From Nitrososphaeria archaeon (GTDB taxonomy: Archaea; Thermoproteota; Nitrososphaeria; Geothermarchaeales; JDFR-13), in NCBI GenBank assembly GCA_027000765.1, contig JALTNJ010000210.1:1-11487 (forward strand): 11,487 nucleotides of DNA, written 5' to 3'. The notes under the pieces were generated by a model. That model had not been told where the DNA came from. It worked only from the letters and a program-made list of their open reading frames with translations, and did no database searches. The position numbers and the translations under genes were made by a program. The number at the start of each line of letters is the position of its first letter. Within the stretch, counting starts at the first letter, position 1. Positions 1 to 6,202 of this stretch are shown piece by piece.

Positions 1-162
1 ATCGGATATGTGGACAGCCTTAATCCCCAGCTTCATAGGTATCGAGATATTTGTTATAGTCAGGTTCCTAGGCTCTATAAAATAGGAGTAGGAGACGCCG
101 CCCAACCCCCCACCTACTATAGCCGCTGTACCTAGGAGCTTTAGAAACCTCCGTCTATCCAT
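1..162 (-). CDS. Tat-exported calcineurin-like metallophosphoesterase, N-terminal part (cut by left edge)
   Basis: Only the first 54 residues are visible; the reading frame is open at the left edge. The protein begins MDRRRFLKLLG, a twin-arginine (RR-x-F-L-K) export motif, followed by a hydrophobic stretch (about residues 11-28) and then a segment ending in AVHISD at residues 49-54. That arrangement (Tat signal, an 'IEP' linker, a short beta strand, then h-h-SD) is typical of YaeI/YkuE-like metallophosphoesterases. In that family the next residues are usually LH, and the Asp is the first metal ligand. The expected role is a phosphodiesterase or phosphatase on the outer face of the membrane; the substrate is unknown. 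ATG at 162 is preferred over ATG at 168 because GGAG at 172-169 lies 6 bases upstream of it. It is the last gene seen downstream of the ABC/GT-C block. Assignment rests on the N-terminus only, because the catalytic core is outside the window. Confidence 0.72.
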   Translation of the reverse strand, partial: MDRRRFLKLLGTAAIVGGGLGGVSYSYFIEPRNLTITNISIPMKLGIKAVHISD

Positions 163-189
163 ATTCATCTCCAACAATAAAATAGATTG

Positions 190-217
190 TCTATATAGAG
201 ATTAAGGTATTGAAAAA
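190..217 (-). promoter_or_regulatory. Possible terminator and promoter between the ABC ATPase and metallophosphoesterase genes
   Basis: The 60-base gap on the minus strand holds a run of five T (217-213) just after the ATPase stop, which could act as a weak U-rich archaeal terminator. It is followed by AT-rich TATA-like candidates, CCTTAAT (207-201) and CTATATAG (198-191). Use of the first would give a leader of about 16 bases containing the GGAG ribosome site at 172-169. Each element is weak alone, so read-through from the upstream operon is equally possible. Confidence 0.28.
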
Positions 218-222
218 CAGCT

Positions 223-882
223 CTAATCCTCAATTAAATGTGAGTCTCTAATGATATAGCTACGGGTACCAGGCAGCTTATTATGGAGCTCTGTAGTCGT
301 CATGACGATCCCTGCACCCCTATCCCTATTATATCTAGATAAGAGTTCTAGGACTGTTGCCCCGATATCATCATCCAAGTTAGCCAGCGGCTCATCGAGG
401 AGGAGGATTGCCGGTGTAGTTGCCAAGGCCCTCGCCAACGCGGCTCTCTGCTTCTCCCCCGCACTCAGCTGATGGGGATACCGGTTCTCCAGGCCCTTTA
501 GACCAAGGGTCTCCAGCAACTCATCTATCTCAATCCACGGCTCCCCCACATTTTTAACATCCAACGCTAGATGTATGTTTTCAGCCAGGGTCAGAGTTGA
601 TATAAGGTTTTCTCCTTGGAAGACAACGCTATAATACTTGGCTCGGATACTGCTCCTAACCGAATCCGGGGCGTCGGTTACATCCATATCCATGAAAAAT
701 ACCCTGCCTCTACTGGGCCTAGACAATAGTGATAGGATCTTCAGTAGACTGGTTTTACCCACGCCAGAGCGGCCCCGGATATGTATGAAGTCTCCCTCCA
801 ACACCTCTAGATTAACATCCCTGAGTACATATTCCCCGATATACATCTTCCAGACATCCACCAACCTAATCAGCGGCTTCAC
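223..882 (-). CDS. ABC transporter ATP-binding protein, MacB/LolD type
   Basis: A 219-residue nucleotide-binding subunit of the family that powers FtsX-type permeases. Motifs in order: Walker A GRSGVGKT (37-44), Q-loop Gln at VFQGEN (Gln89), signature LSAGEKQR (139-146), Walker B AILLLDEP (158-165, Glu164 catalytic) and D-loop LANLDD (166-171). The position that normally carries the H-switch histidine (V-T-H-D) reads V-M-T-T-T (193-197), so that His seems to be Thr. It acts on the cytoplasmic face and presumably drives the two FtsX permeases encoded upstream in the same operon. The start is GTG at 882: an in-frame stop lies three codons upstream, and GGTGAT at 893-888 sits 5 bases before it. 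It begins 16 bases after the end of the GT-C gene. Length matches stand-alone LolD-type ATPases. The family call is secure; the transported or remodelled substrate is unknown. Confidence 0.93.
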   Translation of the reverse strand: MKPLIRLVDVWKMYIGEYVLRDVNLEVLEGDFIHIRGRSGVGKTSLLKILSLLSRPSRGRVFFMDMDVTDAPDSVRSSIRAKYYSVVFQGENLISTLTLAENIHLALDVKNVGEPWIEIDELLETLGLKGLENRYPHQLSAGEKQRAALARALATTPAILLLDEPLANLDDDIGATVLELLSRYNRDRGAGIVMTTTELHNKLPGTRSYIIRDSHLIED

Positions 883-898
883 ACCATATCACCCAATG

Positions 899-2470
899 CT
901 ATACCTGTCCATATACCCTAGTCTCGAGACAATTGTAATACGTGTCATAAATATCATTGAAACGACCAGTATCTACTGGTATCCGTGAGAGGGAGCCTGA
1001 GTTATATCCATTTCTAGACATAACCCAATAGTATATAAATACTGTGTCCGATTTAGCTCTTCCACCATCTAAATAGGTCTTACCGGGATCGTATCTGAAC
1101 ATATGGTAGTCGTGGAAAAGGGCCTTGACTGAAGTGTCTCCAGCTATTATAAGAGAGGGGTTATACCCCCTAATCCACTCCGCTGTCGACAGCATTCCCC
1201 AGCTATTCCTCCAGTTATATCCTAGGTAGGAGTCGTAATCATAGTATGCCTTATAAGCGGCGTAGACACTCGGCGCCGATACTATAATTAGGATGAGGAG
1301 GAGGGTAGGTGCTAATCGGCGTCCTCCTCCAATGACGTAGATCGCGGTGGAGGATAGGGCTGCAAACGGAATTATAATGAAGTTTACAAGCCTAGGGATG
1401 AGGGACGTGAAGAATGGGTCGCCCCCGAATATAGAGTATGTGGATACCGCGAGCAGTATACATAGCCAGTAGAGTAGTGATAAACCGGATTCCAGATTTC
1501 TTATACGGCTGAAGCCTGCTACAGCCACCGAGGCTATGAAGGCATATGGCAAGCCATATAAGAGATAGTTTGTTGAGAGACGTGGGATAACGTCGGAGTA
1601 TCCTATGACAGCGGTATAGTAGATTATGCCTATCGCTAGTAAGAAGGCTGTGGCAGCCTTGATTAAAGTGTCTCGACGACCTTCATCCCCAGTATACGAG
1701 AGATATGTCGCTGCAAACATGTAGATAACTATATAGCTGCCTAGGGATATCACGAGCTCCGGCCTCATACTCGGGAGCCTAATCCCCCGTGAACCGAGGA
1801 ATATATAGTGTAGAAAGCCGATCGCCAATAATAGGATGAATATACAAAGGGTATAGAGCGATAGCCTCAGCCTAAACCTGGTTATACGGTAGATGAAGAA
1901 GGAGAGGAGGATCAAGACTGTTATGAATAGCGTTAGGTGATGGGTGAAGACCAGTGATATGGAGAGGGGTATGGATAATAAGATGCCTTTGGATAAATCC
2001 CTATCCCACAGGGCGAGTAGGATAAGCGTTAGATAGAGGGGGAAGGCCAGGGTCTCCTTGGTTACACCGGCTCCGAAGAAGAAGAGTGGATATAGTGTAG
2101 AGGCTATCAAAACCCCTGTAACCGCCTGACTCCATTGAAAGCCGAGTCTCTTCATAAGGATATAGAGTATTATCATTCCTAATCCATTTAGAAATGGGAA
2201 TAGATATGCCATGGATAATATAGGGCTAATCCCAAGTACGGTTGATGACATGGTTGAGAATGATATTGCTCCTGGCCAGTAGTTGTTGTATCCATCGAAT
2301 AAGCCTGAGTCTATGGCGATGGGAGAATTGATATAGAGTATTTTAGCGTCGCGTATCAGGGGCCAGGCGTCTATTGAGAAGGGTAGGCCCATGGCCATAG
2401 AGGGATATAGCCTGAGTAGGAGGCCTAATGCGAGTACCATGGTCAATATAGATACCCTACTCCATCTCAA
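899..2470 (-). CDS. Multi-pass membrane protein, probable GT-C-type glycosyltransferase
   Basis: A 523-residue protein with about ten or more hydrophobic helices up to residue ~402 and a soluble C-terminal tail of ~120 residues. The first loop after TM1 carries two acidic residues (D34 and D41 in FSIDAWPLIRDAK). Later loops have VTKET (136-140) and FTHHLT (175-180). The tail contains AEWIRGYNPSLIIAGD (430-445), like the 'WIRENTPEDAIV' element that follows the membrane region in the other GT-C-like protein of this window. These traits suggest a GT-C enzyme using a dolichyl-linked donor outside the membrane; substrate and reaction are inferred, not read. TTG at 2470 is the likely start: GGTG at 2482-2479 precedes it by 8 bases. 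ATG at 2440 (residue 11) is the alternative, but lacks a ribosome site. The gene overlaps the permease gene by 14 bases, so translation is probably coupled. Finding such an enzyme between ABC permease and ATPase genes is unusual. Confidence 0.72.
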   Translation of the reverse strand: MRWSRVSILTMVLALGLLLRLYPSMAMGLPFSIDAWPLIRDAKILYINSPIAIDSGLFDGYNNYWPGAISFSTMSSTVLGISPILSMAYLFPFLNGLGMIILYILMKRLGFQWSQAVTGVLIASTLYPLFFFGAGVTKETLAFPLYLTLILLALWDRDLSKGILLSIPLSISLVFTHHLTLFITVLILLSFFIYRITRFRLRLSLYTLCIFILLLAIGFLHYIFLGSRGIRLPSMRPELVISLGSYIVIYMFAATYLSYTGDEGRRDTLIKAATAFLLAIGIIYYTAVIGYSDVIPRLSTNYLLYGLPYAFIASVAVAGFSRIRNLESGLSLLYWLCILLAVSTYSIFGGDPFFTSLIPRLVNFIIIPFAALSSTAIYVIGGGRRLAPTLLLILIIVSAPSVYAAYKAYYDYDSYLGYNWRNSWGMLSTAEWIRGYNPSLIIAGDTSVKALFHDYHMFRYDPGKTYLDGGRAKSDTVFIYYWVMSRNGYNSGSLSRIPVDTGRFNDIYDTYYNCLETRVYGQV

Positions 2471-3572
2471 TTAGACCCCACCCCCGTGTTATATAGTAGA
2501 TGGAGACGAGTGTGAAGACTGTGACGACTAGTATAGGTGCGTAGACCGAGATGGATAGGCTTGGTATGTGGATGAGGAAGCGTATATCCATGACCTGCCA
2601 AAGTATTATGGCGGTGGATAAGCCTAGGACGAAGCCAATGCCTGAGCCGATGACTATATATAGTAGGAACTGTAGAGTGAATATCCTCCTAATTTTCTTC
2701 GTGGATAGCCCTAGGCCATGGAGTATATCAAGGGTATCCCTATGCTCCTCCAGAATCCCCCCGACTAGATACTTGACTGAGATAAGGGATATTAGTAGAG
2801 GGGGAAGGAGGGCTATAAACAGTATCCTCGGGTCGAAACCATACTTCCTAAGGTAGAATAACATGGCTTCACCAGGTGCCTCAGCCAGTTCATCACCTGG
2901 TTTGGAGGACAATAACCTATTTACCTCCTTCTCTACACTGCTCCACATACCCTGTTCCAAGCCTATCCTAATCATACTGGAGTAATTCCCGGGGTATCCC
3001 CGCATCACCCTAGCCATGTCTATATGTATCAACAGCTCAGAATTATACGGCTCCGGTAGCCTAGCAATACCTTTAATCACAATAGGTTGGAAAGCCTTGT
3101 TTAGAATGCTTCTCACGAGAAGCCTATCCCCTACATCTAGGTTTAGCCGTCTAGATAGTTCTTCACCAGCCACGGCATATTCATAGTCATATGCATCGAG
3201 GAACTCCCCCTCCAATAAGGTTACTTCAGTGGCCTCTCTAAACAGCCTGGGATATACTCCCCTACTTATAACGGTCTCGCCGTCGATGTAGAGGGGGATG
3301 AGGAGCTCTGGGCTAACGTATCTAACTCCATCTATACGCGATATATCATCGATGAGTGATGTGTCGATCAACCCTGTGAAAGGCGTGTTACTCCCCCTAC
3401 TCAATAGAATCATCTCATTTTCTCCACCACCTAGATATGTATACATGGCCCCCGCTAGTGACGATGATATTAAGAGGGAGAATGTGAATACAAGTGAGCA
3501 TATTATCATGAGTACTAGGGTTAAAGCCCTATATCTCCTCCTCAACAGACTATATCTAAACATATTCTTCAT
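2457..3572 (-). CDS. ABC transporter permease, FtsX/MacB type (larger of two)
   Basis: Counting residues from GTG at 3584 (375 residues), there is one N-terminal membrane helix (about 20-45), an extracytoplasmic MacB-like domain (about 47-252) and three C-terminal helices (about 254-276, 301-330, 345-366), the standard topology of an FtsX/MacB/LolC-E subunit. The cytoplasmic coupling segment before the second-last helix reads HRDTLDILHGLGLSTKKIRR (281-300), the equivalent of the conserved 'R..EI.iL.alG.s...I' motif that contacts the ATPase. GTG at 3584 overlaps the preceding permease gene by 29 bases. ATG at 3572 is preferred here because AGGTTAT directly precedes it and the resulting N-terminus (MKNMFRYSLL) is usual for the family; ATG at 3563 is also possible. 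It probably forms a heterodimer with the neighbouring permease, powered by the ATPase at 223-882. The 3' end overlaps the GT-C gene by 14 bases. Substrate unknown. Confidence 0.88.
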   Translation of the reverse strand: MKNMFRYSLLRRRYRALTLVLMIICSLVFTFSLLISSSLAGAMYTYLGGGENEMILLSRGSNTPFTGLIDTSLIDDISRIDGVRYVSPELLIPLYIDGETVISRGVYPRLFREATEVTLLEGEFLDAYDYEYAVAGEELSRRLNLDVGDRLLVRSILNKAFQPIVIKGIARLPEPYNSELLIHIDMARVMRGYPGNYSSMIRIGLEQGMWSSVEKEVNRLLSSKPGDELAEAPGEAMLFYLRKYGFDPRILFIALLPPLLISLISVKYLVGGILEEHRDTLDILHGLGLSTKKIRRIFTLQFLLYIVIGSGIGFVLGLSTAIILWQVMDIRFLIHIPSLSISVYAPILVVTVFTLVSIYYITRGWGLIEME

Positions 3573-4551
3573 ATAACCTACCACTTCCCACTAACGTGGA
3601 GAATATACCTGTGAAACCCGCCAACGCAGATGAAAGGTATATCCCTAAATAGCTAAGGGGATCTAGTGAGGGCACCACGGTGACGCCTCCCACGGCTATG
3701 TAGAGGATCTTGGCGGCTACCTGGCTCAATACAAGGCCTAGGGATACCCCCACCAGTGATGAGGCTAATATAATTGGTGTAAGAGAGAGGGCTAATGCGG
3801 AAAGAAGCCTAATTCGGGAAAAGCCGAGGGTCCTTAGGATACTTAGGTCGCTACGCATACTATATAGGAATCTGGATGAGACTAGAGCCAGGGATATCAG
3901 TGTCAGTAGGTAGATGGGGATAGTCCATATAGTTAGAAGATGCCTAACTTCATTCTCCAGGCCCCTTATCAGAGGCGTGTATGACCCAAGGGCATATCCC
4001 CTTATTCCACCTGCCTCGTCCCCTGATGCTCTTAGTATATAGCCAAGCCTCTTCATCTCTATGCCATGAGGCAGTATAACGGGGAATATCTTGGTAAATC
4101 CCTTTACACGAAGGCTATATGCCTTACCGTCTATTGTTAAGGTGACTATATCCCCCTGCTGTATACCGAGGCCATCCGCTATATACCTAGAGACTAGGCA
4201 TTCACCGGCTTTGAGGTTAGGTAGTCTTATGCCAAGGATCTTGGAGGCGGTCTCAAAGTCATTAAATGAATATACATGTATACTTATCTCATATCCATTG
4301 TAGTCGAGGGTTGAAGGGGAGATGTATACAATGGCATACTCAGATCTAGGCTGCTGAATAGACTGGTTATCCATATCCAGGATGAGGAGGGTATCCTCCT
4401 TGGGAATATATTTTGACGCTATATCCTCAATAGTCTTAAAATGCCCGGTTAGGGAATAGAATGGGATAGTCATGGATGTAAATAGGATTATGAGGAGCAT
4501 CATTATCCTTACATGCCTGTTTCTAACAACCGCCCTAAATAACTCCATCAT
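3556..4551 (-). CDS. ABC transporter permease, FtsX/MacB type (smaller of two)
   Basis: A 331-residue FtsX-type permease with one N-terminal helix (about 15-33), a shortened extracytoplasmic domain (about 35-205) and three C-terminal helices (about 207-227, 248-274, 299-322). The cytoplasmic coupling motif is SDLSILRTLGFSRIRLL (234-250). The external region includes AGECLVSRYIADGLGIQQGD (115-134), which corresponds to the 'l.e.lA..lgl..Gd.i.l' element common in MacB-like domains. It differs clearly from the second permease, so the pair looks like a LolC/LolE-style heterodimer. ATG at 4551 is followed directly by ATG at 4548; the GGG of the overlapping AAGGG lies 2 and 5 bases upstream of these, so the second may be the one used. 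The start is only 6 bases past the stop of the DUF1616-like gene, and its end overlaps the next permease gene, so one operon is likely. Confidence 0.87.
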   Translation of the reverse strand: MMELFRAVVRNRHVRIMMLLIILFTSMTIPFYSLTGHFKTIEDIASKYIPKEDTLLILDMDNQSIQQPRSEYAIVYISPSTLDYNGYEISIHVYSFNDFETASKILGIRLPNLKAGECLVSRYIADGLGIQQGDIVTLTIDGKAYSLRVKGFTKIFPVILPHGIEMKRLGYILRASGDEAGGIRGYALGSYTPLIRGLENEVRHLLTIWTIPIYLLTLISLALVSSRFLYSMRSDLSILRTLGFSRIRLLSALALSLTPIILASSLVGVSLGLVLSQVAAKILYIAVGGVTVVPSLDPLSYLGIYLSSALAGFTGIFSTLVGSGRLYEEYV

Positions 4552-4557
4552 AGCCCT

Positions 4558-5523
4558 TCATACACTAGTGACATTTATCCAGAGCTGGGTCCACCTCCCA
4601 TGATACTGGAGGTCCCCAATAGTCTCGTTATAAATCCAGAGCTCAACAATAATCCTCTGATTCAGGCCAGGGGTCTCAACAGGGAGGTCGACGCGGAATA
4701 TCCACGTCTCATTATGCAGGAGGATCCTCTCATATGTAAATATAGGCTTTAGAGGAGCAGGGTCTATGTTTGTCGATTTATCCCCTAGCTTAACCTCCAC
4801 CACATAATACATCGGCCTACCCATATGGTTACCTACATAGACATAGAAGGTTGCGTTGTCCCCAACGACAAGCTCACGTGGATAATCGCCGATCTTCATA
4901 TTCTTACCTAGGAGGCCGAGCTCGGAAAAAGGTTCTACAACACGTCCAGAGAGATATGCCTGGGAAACTGCGAAGACCCCGCCGACTACGATGACGGCGA
5001 GTATAACCGCCCACACCTCCTCGTCGAGAATCAGGGATTTCCTACTCGACCTACTCCTCCTAACACGTATCCTATATTCTCCACGTATCCTGGACCAGCC
5101 TCTGAAGAATAGCTTTGGGAGAATGAAGTATGCGAATAACCCCAGCGCCACTATACCTATTATGCCTACTATGGTCAGGACATTGTTCCAGAACCTTAGT
5201 TGCTCCCCCTCACTACGTAACATGGGTAGGAGGGACTCAGCTTCATCCAAGTATGATGATGCGGCTGTTAATAGGGTAGCGTCATTAGTATTATAATACT
5301 CCTCTAGGGTGGATATCGCCTCATTGATAAGCTGGACAGGTCTAGAGACGTTTCCCCCAGCCTCATATACGTCTAAGACCTTTATATAGACGTTGTAGAC
5401 ACGCTGCCTGACCGTATCTGCATCTACAGCTCCATAGACATGGATTAGGGATAGGGGTATTAGGAGGGTTAGAAGCAGTAGTATGAATATGGTCCTGCGG
5501 GCTGTAATATGAGACACCTCCAC
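4558..5523 (-). CDS. Membrane-anchored extracytoplasmic protein with DUF1616 C-terminal-like domain
   Basis: A 321-residue protein. It has a signal-like N-terminus (RR at 9-10, hydrophobic 11-29), an outside helical domain (about 33-108), a membrane helix (about 113-136), a very basic cytoplasmic loop (RIRVRRSRSSRK, 151-162), another helix (about 170-190) and an outside beta-rich domain (about 192-321). The last part resembles the C-terminal half of DUF1616 proteins as I recall them: ELGLLGKNMKIGDYP (201-215), then GNHMGRPMYYVVEV (231-244), a HNETW strand (270-274) and a final LWINV (314-318). Five N-x-S/T sequons (N58, N223, N271, N299, N317) lie in predicted outside regions, so the protein could itself be N-glycosylated. 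GTG at 5523 gives the full signal; GTG at 5517 is possible, and no ATG lies near. It opens the operon containing the two permeases and may be their external partner. Exact function unknown. Confidence 0.72.
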   Translation of the reverse strand: MEVSHITARRTIFILLLLTLLIPLSLIHVYGAVDADTVRQRVYNVYIKVLDVYEAGGNVSRPVQLINEAISTLEEYYNTNDATLLTAASSYLDEAESLLPMLRSEGEQLRFWNNVLTIVGIIGIVALGLFAYFILPKLFFRGWSRIRGEYRIRVRRSRSSRKSLILDEEVWAVILAVIVVGGVFAVSQAYLSGRVVEPFSELGLLGKNMKIGDYPRELVVGDNATFYVYVGNHMGRPMYYVVEVKLGDKSTNIDPAPLKPIFTYERILLHNETWIFRVDLPVETPGLNQRIIVELWIYNETIGDLQYHGRWTQLWINVTSV

Positions 5524-5599
5524 CTAGTTTATAAAGCCTTGTGACCCCTAGGCGCTACATAATAAAATTTTAAAGAGACTGTATTATTTATTTACAGTA
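5524..5599. promoter_or_regulatory. Divergent promoter region between the two DUF1616-half genes
   Basis: This 76-base AT-rich spacer serves genes on both strands. For the plus gene, AATAAAATTTTAAAG (5561-5575) looks like a BRE plus TATA box; its centre is about 29 bases before the ATG at 5600, so the mRNA should be leaderless or nearly so, matching the lack of a ribosome site. The same AT-rich core read on the minus strand (CTTTAAAATTTTAT, from 5575) could start the minus operon near 5545, about 22 bases before GTG 5523. A second perfect TATA-like box, TTTATAAA (5528-5535), lies too close to GTG 5523 to serve it. Positions of start sites are inferred from box spacing only. Confidence 0.6.
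5578..5598. repeat. Inverted repeat ACTGTA-N9-TACAGT at the plus-gene start
   Basis: Perfect 6-base arms (5578-5583 and 5593-5598) flank a 9-base AT-rich spacer. The 21-base unit ends one base before the ATG at 5600 and covers the predicted transcription start of the wHTH-DUF1616 gene, where a bound repressor would block initiation. Arms of this length can occur by chance in AT-rich DNA, so a role as operator is a guess supported only by position. Confidence 0.35.
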
Positions 5600-6202
5600 A
5601 TGAAGGATAGTGAGCTGGAGGAGCTCTCTCCTCTCGAGAAAAAAGTCTTCAAGAGGCTTCAGAAGATAGGGGATAAGAAGATTTCTGAAGCGGTCCCCGC
5701 AATAGCTAGGGAGGAGGATATATCGACTGATGAAGCGGCTAAGGTAGTCTATAAACTCTGGAAAAAAGGGTTTATAGACCTGAGGAATACGGAGCCCCCT
5801 AGAGATATCCTTAGATACCTATTCAGTGTAGAAGGCGCTTGGTTCCATATCATAACGATAATCCTATTAATTACAGTAGGCCTCGTATTCCTAGTTTCAG
5901 AGCCGCCCCTACTCTACCTAAGGTATGTCTTGGGAAGTCTATTCATACTATATCTACCCGGCTATGCATTGATAGAAGCCCTCTACCCCAGGGGAGACGA
6001 GCTGGAGCCATTGGAGAGACTCGCCCTATCTATAGGATTAAGCCTAGCCCTAGTCCCCCTAGTAGGCCTAATACTCAACTATACTCCATGGGGTATTAGG
6101 CTGACCCCAGTAACCATATCCCTAGCCCTGTTGACCGAGATACTTATTACCTACGCGTTATTCAGGAAATATCAGTATTATAGGCTTGAGACAAGGGTCT
6201 AG
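5600..6202 (+). CDS. Winged-helix-like domain fused to the DUF1616 N-terminal membrane half
   Basis: A 200-residue protein and the only plus-strand gene here. Residues about 9-65 form three predicted helices followed by a hairpin (KKVFKRLQKIGDKKISEAVP; DEAAKVVYKLWKKGFIDLR), a winged-helix-like pattern. Residues about 78-190 hold four membrane helices with the characteristic DUF1616 opening: LRYVLGSLFILYLPGYALIE (107-126), then PRGDELEPLERLALSIGLSL (130-149) and LVPLVGLILNYTPWGIRLTP (151-170). Normal DUF1616 proteins continue to an outside domain; this one stops after helix four, and the matching C-terminal half lies in the divergent gene at 4558-5523. ATG 5600 follows a TATA-like box at 29 bases and no ribosome site, so a leaderless mRNA is likely. 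Its TAG overlaps the TAG of the convergent GT-C gene within CTAG (6199-6202). The DUF1616 call is strong; DNA binding by the first domain is inferred from pattern only. Confidence 0.85.
   Translation: MKDSELEELSPLEKKVFKRLQKIGDKKISEAVPAIAREEDISTDEAAKVVYKLWKKGFIDLRNTEPPRDILRYLFSVEGAWFHIITIILLITVGLVFLVSEPPLLYLRYVLGSLFILYLPGYALIEALYPRGDELEPLERLALSIGLSLALVPLVGLILNYTPWGIRLTPVTISLALLTEILITYALFRKYQYYRLETRV

Noticed and set aside
638..988. Plus-strand open frame of 116 codons
   Set aside because: Lies antisense over the ABC ATPase start and the GT-C end; the translation has no recognisable domain, while the opposite strand has clear motifs.
5528..5535. TTTATAAA as the promoter of the minus operon
   Set aside because: Only four bases separate it from GTG 5523, so transcription would start inside the gene; the AT-rich core at 5561-5575 fits better.
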